A stretch of 64,000 nucleotides of DNA, taken from Buddleja alternifolia. Lineage: Eukaryota > Streptophyta > Magnoliopsida > Lamiales > Scrophulariaceae. Both the position numbers and the translations under genes were made by a program. The DNA is taken from positions 34,826,814 through 34,890,813 of the forward strand of contig CM033392.1 of the NCBI GenBank assembly GCA_019426215.1. The letters are read 5' to 3'. The first letter of the stretch is position 1; each line of letters starts with the position of its first letter. Below the pieces are notes generated by a model. That model did no database searches. It saw nothing but the letters and a program-made list of their open reading frames with translations, and had not been told where the DNA came from. Below, piece after piece: positions 33,135-45,540 of the stretch.

Positions 33135-35864
33135 GAGAGAGAGAGACTCAACTCACTTGGTGAGAGAGAAAATCACTTGGTCACCTCAAGATGGATTTAA
33201 GAACAATAAGCGGGAACTAGCTAAAATTGATTCATAGCATTTTTACTAGACTGGCGTCCACAAAATAATGGATCCTTTTCCAGAATAATGCAAGAACATA
33301 CTATTAATCAAGTAAAAATAAACCATAGCCAAATGTATATAAACACATATAGAAAGAGTATTGAATTATTATAATTTTGCAAAGAACCCATACTTAACAT
33401 GTTGGTAAGCAGGTGGGAACCAATTTCATCGAGTTTGTGGAACGACAGATCTTGAAGTACCTATCAAATGCAAAAAAATACCATCATACGCACAAGAATA
33501 GTAAAAGAGTATTTACCATGTTAATATAGGTGAAATGTCTTCCTGAACATCCAAACTTAATTCACTCTCACAAACACTTCTCCGACTATAATATGAGGAA
33601 CTATATAATAACATTCAACCAAATGAATTCCTCAAAGTTTCATACTGAAAAGCTTCAATCACCATTCTTATTCATAGCAACCTGCACGCAACCTGCAAAT
33701 AAGAAGACAGATTAACATTCTAATTACAAAAGAAACCAATGCGACATCCTTACACCAAAAAATATGTGTTTCTAATTTTACCTCATATATACCTATAAAG
33801 ATTTATAATGAACTTAATCTCCAAGAGGACTTTTTCTAGTAATCTATACATTCCCCATACATATAGCCCGTCAAGAAGTATGTGCAGTGGAGTGACAATA
33901 CTATTAAGTATATAACTATTTCATTCACATAAGGTAAATACCATTTTTTTTACAACCAGCCATGCTTGCCCTCCATACCAACCCTGAAAACGTAAAAATC
34001 TTTAGTATATAAAAACTTGATAAAAAAATATGAGATAACCATACATACTAGGAACAAGTGCCAAGCAACGTCATTTCTACCTTCAACTGCCAATTAGTGA
34101 TGAAAAATCATGTTAGTGGACATTGATATGCCAATATACAAATAAAAGGATGAAGCAAGATCAACCTTTACTGAAACATGTTAACAATTCTAATCCATGA
34201 ATAGATCTCTTTGATGTGTCAACAAACAAATGCTGATATTTTGGAAATAACTTACCATACAGCAGTCAAGTGATACAACTTTATCTCCACGTTAAGGCAA
34301 ATCACCTATTTTTCTAACTGAGGACATGCATACATTGCAACATTTCCTAGTGTCATGAATATCAAGTAGATAACAAATACAAAAAGGAAAATACTAAGGC
34401 ATGTATCAGATAATAATATAGACATGCTTAGTTAAAAAAATGCTTAATCTATATCATGTCTCACAAGATTAGAAGGAAGTGCAAAATTTTTGTTAATAGA
34501 TCATATTACTGTTTGTTATACTGGAAGCACATCATCATATCTAACCCAAAAGGTTGTAGAATATACTCATCCAACCCAACCCGACTAAGTAATTTATTTC
34601 CAGTAAAAGTACGCTACAATTAGAAATTAAGATTTTGATTGTAAGAATCACTGATATAAATAAACTTACATAACTGCTCAAACACTAACTTCTCATTAAC
34701 GAATAAAGAAAAACAGAGCACAAGCTCTACCATTTAAGACTCCATAGGGATGAGTGAGATATACTAATAATAAAGAAACTATATCCTATAGGTAACAAGC
34801 AAAAGGATAATCAAGTAATGCAAGTTTCTTGAAGTAGTGGGCACTAGGGGCTCTAGACCATCTATTTACATACGAATATTCACTACATCAATTTTCTTAT
34901 GTCTCATATATATCAAAAGATTTGTAGAGTATAAAATTATTCAATACTATAGATAAATTAGATAACCAATCCTGACTATATGAGGGATATATAAGGCTTT
35001 ACTCCAGCCCCCATGTATAAGATGTAGTTATTCATTTGTTTTTAGCTTTCTAAGAAAACCACATATAAAACACCAAAAATAAGAGAATGAAATGTTATAA
35101 TGAATTTTGAGAAAATAGTTTAGAAGAACAGATTGTAGGAAAAAACCAAATAACTAAAATGTAGAAGAATAGGTACCAAACAAATGATGGTCGAAGTGTA
35201 CCCACATGCATCAGTAACCATCTTAGTAACTTCTCTTCACAAGAATATAGCGTGTAGCATATGGTGAGATTTTAGGATTAGGCATACCTTCTCTGCACAA
35301 TCAGAACATTGCTAGAAAACCAAAGAACCGAAACAAGAAATGAAGGTGAAGAAAGGCATACCTTCCAAGACATCAAGGTACAAAGCCCAATTGATTTGAA
35401 GATTAGAATGCCTAAAACCCTAAAATTCGAATTGCCCATGACCCATCTCAATTTGGAACAAGAAAAAATAAGAAAATAAAAGAAATGGGAAGAGCTAAAT
35501 TAGATACCCATTATTATTGAAAAGACAAATAAATATGAAACAAAAAGTGTAGGCAAAATCGTACCTTCTTAAAAGTAGCAATGAGAGAAAATTGGATATC
35601 AATGGAGGAGAGAGAGATTTGAGTGTGTGTGTGTGTGTAGAGAAATAAGCGTATATAGCTGGATCAAATAGGAAAAAATTGAAAAAAAATATCGCGCCTT
35701 GATTTACCCGTTGAACTAAAATTTGGCCCGCATACTATTTCTATTCTAAGCGCCTCATAAAATTTGTTTGTTAGGACATAATTAAAAAGTGTCCCAATAA
35801 ATTATTTTTGGGACACTAAAACGCCCCAAACTAAGTGTCCTTATAACTATATTTTGTTGTAGTG
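32328..35864. mobile_element. Non-autonomous CACTA-like element, 3.5 kb
   Basis: Ends CACTACAACAGAAATG (32328) and, in reverse complement, CACTACAACAAAATA (35864), with target duplication AGC on both sides (32325-32327, 35865-35867). Subterminal repeats of GGGACAC/GTGTCC occur at both ends (32350-32600 and 35790-35840). No transposase is seen. A possible terminal exon on the minus strand (about 32896-33033, reading ITFDESSVKVLIDPIPGAGH) follows a consensus acceptor. (CA)n(TA)n(GA)n lies at 33078-33146. Otherwise no recognisable gene. Confidence 0.85.
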
Positions 35865-35867
35865 AGC

Positions 35868-36712
35868 TCATGAAGATTTGAAGACCTTATTATAGGGTCC
35901 GGGTCCTTAGATTAGATTGGTCAACACCTTGATGGCTCGAGGTGTTTAGGCAATGGCTCGACTAAGATCACATTTACCGCTTTATTTATGATTGCTTATT
36001 TTCTTATGTTATGTATGTTGTGCATGTTTGCATAATCGCCTAAGAAAGATAAGTAATTGAAAGTGTGAGACCTTGTTTTTGAAAAAACCCCTTTCAAACA
36101 ATATTAAGTCCCTAAATGGATAAATTGGGGCCCGGAAGCTCCTTGATTAGGTCCAGTGCCTTCCATCACTAAATGTGAGAGGGAATAGCGTGAGACTTGT
36201 CATAATTGCCTCATGAGTTGTGGAATGGTGGCAAGATTATGTGTACTAATCTCACATTTAAGCATTCTATATAACAATGATGTTATATTAGAAGAGCACA
36301 CAAGTTTCAATTTCGCTAAGGAGACGTCCTTGAGTCGTGGGACCACCTGGCTACTGTTATGCTGTGAGAATTTGATAGGTCGAACTTAAACAAAGTGTAC
36401 GGTTGCATAGTGTTTTCGGAACGTACATGAAATGTGAGGCGAAGATCTCAAGGACCATCTGGAAGTGGATGGAGTCATTGTACCTAGTCATGTATTGCTG
36501 CCCATTATCTCACGAGCGTGGAATGAGGTTGAAATACATGGCAGCTCGAGCCAACAGGTGTTTCCCGTCTTTTGTCTATTGGGGTGATGGAATTTGAAAA
36601 TTTAGTGGGAGCACACATATATATATTTAAAATTCCTTAATTGCATGTGAATATTTACTAAGACTGAATGCTAATGATTCTTTTTCGTTTATCGCATGTA
36701 CACAGTAATATC
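35868..36712 (+). other. Leader of Copia element A, second part
   Basis: Resumes element A after the inserted CACTA-like element and runs to the gag ATG. No gene is seen; the small frame at 36403-36597 has no recognisable content. Confidence 0.55.
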
Positions 36713-37320
36713 ATGGATATCGTTAGTGCAAGTTTAAGAGTTCTTGATAATAAAAATTTTGATGGCTTGAATTATGCCCTTTAGCGTAAATTTCTAGATG
36801 TGTACCTCAAGGCCAAGAAACTTGATTATGTGATCAAAGGGAAAGTCCCATCCTGGCCTAAACCTACAACTCGGAAACGTACTTTAGAGCACTACACGAG
36901 GCAGATAGATGACGAGGCCTATGTTCGACATTTAATATTATCTATGTTGTCAGATGATTTGACTAAGATATATGGAGATGTCAAACTAGCCAAAGACATC
37001 ATCAAAGATATGGAGGAGACATTTGGAAACAAGACGCCAAAAGGGGATTGCCCTCATTGCCATTGGATGGAACACTTGAGCAAGGATTGTCCTGTTTCTT
37101 TCAAAAGCCACAAACAAGTTGTGTTTATAGTTGAGGTTAATTTGTTAATTAGCCACGCTCATTGGGTGTTTGACAACGGTTGTGGTACACACCTTTGCAA
37201 TGCTTTGCAGGTGCTGCATAGAAGGAGATAGCTAAATGACGAGGACATGGTCCTAAAAATTGCTAATGGAGCATTTGTCGCTGCGAAGGCTGTTGGAAAC
37301 GTCATTTTAGTTCTTGAGAA
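36713..37320 (+). pseudogene. Copia element A gag-protease remnant
   Basis: From the ATG at 36713 it reads a gag start (MDIVSASLRVLDNKNFDGLN), with TAG at 36782-36784 where Trp would be expected. A helical gag segment follows, then a zinc knuckle CPHCHWMEHLSKDC (C-x2-C-x4-H-x4-C) and the protease start HWVFDNGCGTHLC, where the usual D-[ST]-G is DNG. A stop at 37229-37231 follows, then more protease-like sequence (ANGAFVAAKAVGN). The spacing from gag to zinc knuckle is short, suggesting an internal deletion. The element is cut off near 37330 by element S. Confidence 0.8.
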
Positions 37321-37330
37321 TAGTAGTAGG

Positions 37331-38861
37331 TGGTGGTCCCAAGTGGCATACGCAAGGGTCTAGAAGGGGGGGTGTGGGGGGGGGGGGGGGTTGAATAGAC
37401 CCTGAAGTCCTTTTTCGACTTCAAAAATTTCGTATCACTTTTAAAGATTAGAACGCTTAGAAAGCTGAGCGCTTGGGTCAGGCGCTTCAGTAAAGATTAC
37501 TTAGACTTAGTGATTTGAGCAGTTTACCAAAGTAGGGTAATGCTTAGATCACTTAATCAGGGTTAGCACAGCAAAAATGATTTTAAAGCTTTAGCGTTCG
37601 TTTTGGTGAAATAGTCGCTTAGCAGTTTGGTATGTCTTTTTCAGAATAAATAAGAGAATATAAAGCAAGACAATAATTGTAAATAACACTAGAAATTGTA
37701 AGGTTCACTGGGTGATGTAATCCCAACTACGTCCTTCTTCTCCTTTTTCACTTGGAGGGAATTTATTAAGTTGATTATCAAAGAATCACACAGAATCTTC
37801 TACAAGATGGTAAAGAGGTGAAAAATGATCTCGGGCTCCTTGATCACACAGATTTTAGCACCAACGAAGATCTTCTTCTACAAGCTTCTCTCACTCAAAA
37901 ATACTGTCTGTAAGAGGTTTCAACAACTTTCTCACTCAGATGAAAGGTTGAGGGTTTTGTCACACAGGTTTTGTTTGTTTTTGGAAAAATCAAACAACAT
38001 GGAATATCTCAGTAAGAGTTTAGGTTTCTTCTTTGGAAGATTTTTAAGATATTTGTGACTGTCTGGAATGTATGTAAAAAGCTTGAAAGATTTTGGCTAT
38101 GGAGTTTCTAAGCTATTCTTGAGAAAATATTTCAGCAAAGTTTTGACTATCTTGTGTATGTGCGTACATATCTCTATGTTTATGGTTTGCTGAAACTAAG
38201 GTATTTATAGGAAATTCTTGGGATTTGTCCGTTTGACACATATGAGCGCGTGTTCTTCATGCGGCGCGTGAATCAGCCTTTTCTCCGACATTCATGAAAT
38301 CCTTCTTGTTTCGATTGGATGGGAGCAGACTTAAACTCTGAAAACCTAACAGTCTAACAGTCAAAAGGTAGCTTATCCACAAGTCATAACAGCTTATCAC
38401 ATTTAATGCTCTTAGCAGACATTTAATACATTTGAATTTATTTTCCGTTAGAAATAAATGTCCGTTGAATGATTGCATTTAAGTCCTTCATGACTTGATA
38501 ATTTAATTCAGATGAATCTGATACTGATCGCTGGAGTGCTTTGAGCGCTTGATCCATAAATCCTGAAATAGTCCTTTAGCGTTTGACAGTCGCTACGAAC
38601 AAATCTTCATCTTCATTTGACTTTAGACGCTGATCTTCAACTTCAACTCTAATAGACTCACCTAGAATTCTATTAACGATTCGGTATCTAATACTTAGTC
38701 TAAAATCTACAAAGATAAAAACTACATGACTAAATAATATTACAAACTCTCAAACGCTTATACATAATTTCTATGAAAATATAAACTTACATTCTTTTTG
38801 GGATCTAACATAAGATCCTATCTTGTCATCATCAAAACATCTAACGTGAAATTTCCTAACA
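37331..38861 (-). mobile_element. 3' LTR of SIRE/Maximus-like element S
   Basis: The right end CTAACA (38861) is followed by a polypurine tract on the minus strand. A TATA box (TATAAATA, 38202-38209) lies inside. The phrase GGGTCTAGAAGGGGG then GTTGAATAGACCC (37356-37405) is typical of SIRE-type LTRs. The left end is not certain: TG at 37331 or 37344 could start it. It interrupts the protease region of element A. Its partner LTR lies beyond 64000. Confidence 0.75.
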
Positions 38862-39072
38862 ATTTCCACCTTTTTGGTGATATCAAGACCTTAACTTTAT
38901 AACTCTTTTATAGATTAAGAGATCAAAGAAAAGTAAAAAAAATCATAAGTTAGCGTTTGGAAGGTTAGTTAAGTTAGCTAAAGTTCTAAAGCGACAAACA
39001 GAAATATATCAAACAACATGAGCATTCATCTTTTCTGTCGCTTTCTATTTGCTTCTTCTTCTTGATAGATTT
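38862..39072 (-). other. Polypurine tract and 3' untranslated part of element S
   Basis: AAAAAGGTGGAAATT on the minus strand (38862-38876) directly abuts the LTR. The rest is untranslated DNA that continues at 56382 beyond element B. GATTT at 39068-39072 is the left copy of element B's target duplication. Confidence 0.75.
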
Positions 39073-41174
39073 TGTTGGGTTGGGTTCTATTCCTCGGGTG
39101 GCTCGTGGCAGCGGAATTTAAAATTTAAACGTACAACCATCCGAAACAGGAATAATGGTGTGCTCGATTATACTATAAAGAATGTTGCAAGAATTTTTAC
39201 GTTTCGAATAAATTCTCATAGCAACCAATTTGATCTCTTCAACCCTGTGGTGCAATTCCACACGATTCCTTAGAGGAAATCGCCCGTCAATTATATCTCC
39301 GGTATTAGTGCTCCAAACGTCGCACCTCTAAGATGTTTCCACACCTCGTTCAAGTCACCACCTACTTCGTTATTGGTGCTAGCCAACGAAATAGATCTAA
39401 GTCTAAAACCTACGCTTGATTATGTGAAGGGATGAAATATGTGAATCGTTAAGTTCAACACATGAACAAAACGATGTCTTGTTGGAACAAGGGAAGGGGG
39501 TGATTTTTGGCTTTAAGGATGACAAGAAAATTCTCTCTTAATTTTCTAGATGGGGTTTCAAATTTTTCCTCCCAAGAAAACTTAGGATTTTTAGTCTTGC
39601 AATCACATATATATAGAATAGGAGTACTAGAGTCCTTATTCAACTACAAGACTTGGAGATGAAGAAAACTCTTTCCTTCTTCACCTAGGTTTCGAATCCC
39701 AGCTGCCAAGGCCCCTTAAATTTGGCATTCATCCTAATATGGAGTCCAAGAATTAATTCTTGACTCCATATTTAATTATGGGCTAAACCCATCAATTAAA
39801 TATTACCATATAATTAAACCCTGGTTAATCATATTCACTTATTCTGATTGACTTATTTATTTAACTTGGACCAAGCCCAACTAAATAAAATACTTGGACT
39901 CTACTAGGTCCACTAATTTAACTAATTCTTCAAGATTAATTAAAATAGTCGAATTAATTGAATCACCTCAATTAATTCATATTCCATATTAGGAAAGGAC
40001 TAGACTTTCCTAATTTCCTCAATTTCCTCCAATTGATTAATCACATCATTTAAGCAGTGACCCTCACGAGTTAAGTGTGTGACCCCTTAGGCTCGTCTAC
40101 TATCTAGTAGTAAGTACACTTTCCCAAAGTACGAGTGTGCTTTCCTAAAATAGAAAGCACTAGATTAAATCATTGCTTTGATTCAATCAGGCCTCGAATT
40201 AATTACCATATTAATTTCCAGCACTTTCAAATCGTGGTTACTGTCTAACAACGCCACGAAAACCCAGACAAAGACGAAGATAAAGATACGCCTTTCGTGA
40301 TCTTATTCCTTGTATAAGTAAGATCCCTCCATCTAATATCCCGATTGAATCTAGAGCAGTGGCTAAGGTCGAAGCTCTATTAATTCAATAACTATGTTTC
40401 CCAAATACAGTCAGATCGACTTTTGACTATCCAAACGAGGAAACCCTACTCCTCTTTAGATATCATACTTCGGCCGAAGATTCCTAAAGTCGATTCACTA
40501 TGCAAACATAGGAGATTCGATGACAAGATTAATGTCAGAGATAGATCCCATCTTAATTCTCACGTGCCTGCATACACAATTAGTCCATGTCTAATTTTGC
40601 CCATTTGGGATCATCTAAGTAATCATGTAACAAATCAAGACATGTCCGATTGTTTATAAGACATCCAATGGAACCTCAGGTTCTAAGGATTACTCTTATA
40701 CTACAAGACCACTAGAAGTTCCAAATTTGATTGGGATTCCATTTAATGGAACTTCCATGGGGTTGTTCAGTTTACCTATTCCCACAATAGGAACCCTCAT
40801 ATATTCATAGGCTTTTACCGTGCCAATATCTATGGAACGAAGTACACTCTATCAAGAGTATGCACCATCTAAGTAAGCCTTTTGGGTCTCACCGATATCC
40901 CTTCATCTCGACGAGCCCATTCACGATTTGGAACATATGTTTTAAGGATCACAGCCTTGGAGACATATTCCATCATTGCCATTCCCGATGCGCAATGATG
41001 TCCCATAGCTATGTGTGATCCTTCGGGACTTTATTCTAAGTTAAGACAAAGCTATATACATGAATTAAGAATGACAAAAGATTAAATTTATTTATATGAA
41101 AAAGATCGTTCAGCTAAAGTTATTATTACATAGAATGGAGCCCTAAATTGGTGCGCCAGGCATAAACTCTAACA
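39073..41174 (-). mobile_element. Element B 3' LTR
   Basis: Starts TGTTGGGTTGGGTTC and ends AACTCTAACA on the plus strand. A TATA-like ATATATATAGAATAGG lies near 39606-39622 (minus-strand promoter). Matches 54277-56381 throughout. Confidence 0.95.
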
Positions 41175-41185
41175 ATCTCCCACTT
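41175..41185 (-). other. Element B polypurine tract
   Basis: AAGTGGGAGAT on the minus strand immediately before the 3' LTR; identical to that of element D. Confidence 0.85.
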
Positions 41186-41194
41186 GCCTTAGTG

Positions 41195-44100
41195 CCAATT
41201 TCCCATGTACTTGAGGCCCATTCTCCCTAGATGTCCTTCAAATACTTTTTGGCTTAAGGGTTTGGTGAGTGGGTCCGCCATATTGTCTGCCGAGTCCACA
41301 TGTTCCACTCGAACGTTGCCTCTCCCAATGATCTCCCTGATCAAGTGGTATCGTTTCTGTATGTGCTTGGATTTCTGATGAGACCTTGGCTTCTTTGCTT
41401 ATGCAATAGCCCCGTTGTTGTCACAGTACAAAGGTACTGCGTCTATAACGGATGAAACTACAACCAATTCTTGGATGAAGTTCCTTATCCAAACACCTTC
41501 CTTCGCAGCCTCTAAAGCTGTGATATATTCTGCTTCAGTGGTGGAGTCCGCCACACTTGCTTGCTTGGAACTTTTCCAACTGACGGCTCCTCCATTAAGC
41601 AGATAGACAAATCCCAAGACCAACTTCGAGTCGCCCACATCTGTTTGAAAACTCGAATTGGTGTATCCCTCTAACTCCAATTTTCCCCATCTGTATATCA
41701 AAAACGTGTCCTTAGTCCTGTTAAGGTACTTAAGGATTGGTTTCGCTGCATTCCAGTGATTCTCACCGAGATCAGCCTGATAACGGCTGCACACACTTAA
41801 TGCGTACGCCACATCGGGTCTTGTGCATATCATCGCGTACATTATGCTACCTATAGCCGAGGCATAAGGTATTTGGGACATTCTTACTCTTTCTTCTCGA
41901 GTCTTAGGAGACATTGACTTGGAAAGTGTAATCCCATGTCCCATTGGCAAGAATCCTCTCTTGGATTCTTCCATCTTAAATCTCTTAAGTACGCGATCGA
42001 TATATGTGGATTGGGAGAGTCCCAGTAGCCTACTCGATCTCTCTCGGTATATCATCATTCCAAGTACGTAGGATGCCTCATCCATATCCTTCATGGAAAA
42101 TTATTTAGAGAGCCATACTTTAGTCGACTGCATCATCCCAATATCACTTCCGATCAAAAGAATGTCATCAACATAAAGTATGAGAAACGTAACCACGCTC
42201 CCACTAACCTTCTTGTACACATAAGCCTCTTCAACATTTTGCACATATCCATACTCTTGTATGACAATGTCAAACCGTTTATTCCAGCTTCAGGAAGCCT
42301 GCTTTAATCCATAAATGGACTTTTGGAGCTTACACACTTTCTTTTCGCTCGTTTCGGATGTAAAGCCATCTGGTTGTTGCATGTATATCTCTTCCTCAAT
42401 CTCTCCATTGAGGAATGCAGTCTTTACATCTATCTGCCAAATCTCAAAATTGAGAATGCAGATATAGCAAGCAGAATCCTAATGGATTTCAGCATCGCCA
42501 CTGGCGAGAAAGTTTCCTCATAGTTAATGCCTTACCTCTGAGTGAATCCTTTTGCCACGAGGCGTGCTTTATAGGTTGCCACCTCTCCATCGACTCCAAG
42601 CTCCCGCTTATAGACCCACTTACAGCTAATGGGTTTCACGCCCTCTGGTGGGTCCACCAATGTCCATACCTTGTTGGAGTCCATTTCAGACTTCATGGAT
42701 TCTAGCCATTTTCCGGAATTAATGTCAGACATTGCTTCCTTATAACTCTTTAGATCAGAGTCTAAGGGAGGATCATCTGAGTTCTTTTCTTCCAACAGGC
42801 CAAGTCATCCTTTAGGTGCCTTTGGAACTCTTTCAGATCTCCTCAAAGGTTGTGTGTTCTCAATAGGTGTATCGGAATTAGCTTCATTGGTGTTGGGTGG
42901 GTTATTTTGTACTTCTTGATTAGAATCACTTTGATTCATCTCATCAAGTTCTACAGCCTCGCCTTTCCTATCCAAAAGGAATCCTTTTTCTAGGAAATTG
43001 ACATTTCTTAAAACAATCACTTTTTGTTCCACAGGGTTGTAGAAGTAGTACCCAATAGTTTCCTTTGGATACTCTATAAAATAACACAAAGAGGATTTGG
43101 GATCCAATTTGTCTCCCACTAAATTCTTTACATTAGAGGAACACCCCTATATTCTCAAGTGAACATACGAGGGTGACTTTCCACACAAAGTTTCATATAG
43201 GGTCTTGGGCATAGCCTTGGATGGCGCTCTATTCAACAGATAGGTTGCCGTTTCAAGCGCATAGCCCCACATAGATTTAGGAACTTCAGTGAAACTCATC
43301 CTGGATCAAACCATATCTAAGAATGTTTGATTCCTTCGCTTGGCTACCCCGTTATGTTGAGGCGTGCTTGGCGGAGTCCACTGTGAGAGAATCCCATTCT
43401 TTTTAAGATAATCAATGAACTCAGAAGACAAGTATTCTCCTCCCTGATCAAATCGAAGAGCATTAATACTTTTTCCAAGTTGCTTCTCTACCTCATATCT
43501 AAACTCCTTGAATTTCTCAAAGGATTCAAATTTATATTTCATCAGATATACGTAACCATACCTAGAGTGATCGTCGGTAGAGGTTATCCCCATATTCTCA
43601 AGTGAGCATATGAGGATGACTTTCCACACCAAGTTTCATATGGGGTCTTAGGCATAGCCTTGGACGACGCCCTATTCAACAGATAGGTTTCTGTTTCAAG
43701 CGCATAGTCCCACATAGATTTAGGAACTTCAGTGAAACTCATCCTGGATCAAACCATATCTAAGAATGTTTGATTCCTTCGCTTGGCTACCCCGTTATGT
43801 TGAGGCGTGCCTGGCGGAGTCCACTGTGAGAGAATCCCATTCTTTTTAAGATAATCAATGAACTCAGAAGATAAGTATTCTCCTCCCCGATCAAATCGAA
43901 GAGCATTAATACTTTTTCCAAGTTGCTTCTCTACCTCATATCTAAACTCCTTGAATTTCTCAAAGGATTCAAATTTATATTTCATCAGATATACGTAACC
44001 ATATCGAGAGTGATCGTCGGTAGAGGTTATGAAGTAGCTAAACCCTCCTCGAGCATTTATGCTCATAGGGCCGTACACATCCGTATGGATCAAATCCAAT

Positions 44101-44666
44101 GGACTTGTGGCTCGTTCCGCTTTACCCGAAAACGGCAAATTGGTCATTTTCCCTTTGAGACACGATTCGCAAGTTGTCAATTCATCTAAGTTTTGGAGAC
44201 CTAAATGAGTTGCCAAGCTTTGAATTTTTTCTTTGGAGATATGACCTAGTCTCTCGTGCCACGTTAGTGCGTCTGTTTGATTATCTCGTTTACGTTTATT
44301 TCTTTGTTGAATATTGAGATTAGAAATTGTTGGAAAAATAGCATAAACTCCATCTTGCAATTTAGATTCCATAATAAGAGACGATTCATAAGATAAAAAC
44401 AAAGTTTTATTACGAATCTCAAAACAATAACCCTCTCGATCCAAAACCGAAATCAAGATAATGTTTCTCATTATTTCAGGAACAAAATAAACAAAATTTA
44501 ATACTAAATTTCTATCTCCTATCCCTAAGTAGGTCGTCCCCACGGCTTTGGCAGCAACCCGTGCTCCATTTCCCATCCGCAGGGTCATGTCTCCTCTACT
44601 TAGCTCCTTGATTCTTGTCATCTCCTGCAAGTTATTGCAGATATGAACTCCACATCCAGTGTCTAG
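41195..44666 (-). pseudogene. Element B pol (protease-INT-RT-RNase H), broken
   Basis: Minus-strand order: protease ILDTGCGVHICNNL (D-T-G present, near 44650), GAG-pre-integrase LTWHERLGHISKEKIQ, integrase STDDHSRYGYVYLMK and TPQHNGVAKRRNQT, then RT pieces (TYKARLVAKGFTQR, 42535-42575; SYVLGMMI). RNase H follows (SKQASVADSTTEAEYI, YCDNNGAIA) and the tail ADPLTKPLSQ near 41265. Breaks: a 443-bp tandem duplication in integrase that shifts the frame, stops between pieces, and TAA codons near 41400 and 42105. The protein would process Gag, integrate DNA and copy RNA. Confidence 0.9.
43145..44030 (-). repeat. 443-bp tandem duplication inside element B integrase
   Basis: About 43145-43587 and 43588-44030 are diverged copies at a constant 443-bp offset (ATTCTCAAGT at 43151 and 43594; CTGGATCAAA at 43301 and 43744). 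Both contain the integrase segment with NGVAKRRNQT. As 443 is not a multiple of three, the duplication breaks the pol frame. Confidence 0.9.
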
Positions 44667-44669
44667 AAT

Positions 44670-45495
44670 CTAAGAAGAATCATTAATTGAAAATTTAACT
44701 TCAACAAAGAACGTACCTTGAGCCTGTGGCTCTTTGCAGTTCCTTTGCCAGTGCCCAGTCTTCCCACATTTGAAACACTTGTCAGACTTAGCTTTCTTAC
44801 CTTTCTTGATTCCTCCTTTGCCTTTCCGATTCTTAGTCTTATTCTTCTTCTTATTACCCTTCTTAGATTTAGAAGATGAATTCATAAGAAGCACCGGCTT
44901 GTCCTTCTTGATAGTGCTTTCAGCCGTCTTCAGCATGTTCAACAACTCAGGAAGCTTAGCTTCAAGTTGATTCATGTTGAAGTTGACGAGAAATTGGTCA
45001 TAAGAACTAGGGAGTGACTATAGGACCAAGTCCATAGACAGCTCGTCACTAAGCACCACACCAAGATTAGCCAACTTTTCAATTAGCCCTATCATCTTGA
45101 GCACGTGCGTACTTACAAGAGCCATCAGTCATGGGAGCCCTGAAAAGCTCCCTTGAGATTGAAAATCTCTCTCTCCTAGATTTAGTACCATACAACTCTT
45201 GTAGATGGAGAAGAATCGATGCAGAGTTCTCGATCGTTTCGTGTTGCCTCTACAATTCATTGCTCATTGAAGCCAACATGAGACATCGCACTTGCATGTC
45301 ATCTTCCTTCCATTGCTGGTACTGGAACTTCTCATCATCAGATGAGTCATCTTCCGGCTCCTCTTGCACCGGTATATCAAGGACATACCCTGTTTTCTCA
45401 GACAAAAGGATAATCTTAAGGTTACGAAACCAATCTTCAAAGTTGGGATCGGTTAGTTTGTTTGTTTCGAGAATTGTTTTGAATAGATTAGACAT
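44670..45495 (-). pseudogene. Element B gag with zinc knuckle, broken
   Basis: Starts at 45495 (MSNLFKTILETNKLTDPNFE), followed by DWFRNLKIILLSEKTGYVL, the standard Copia gag N-terminus. The frame is lost near 45250 and resumes at 44975 with a Lys-rich stretch, then CFKCGKTGHWQRNC (C-x2-C-x4-H-x4-C). A TAG at 44667-44669 separates it from the protease motif. Gag packages element RNA in cytoplasmic particles. Confidence 0.85.
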
Positions 45496-45540
45496 ATCGT
45501 GTTATCTACAAAATGCACGAGGCAGACGATAAGTAACAGA

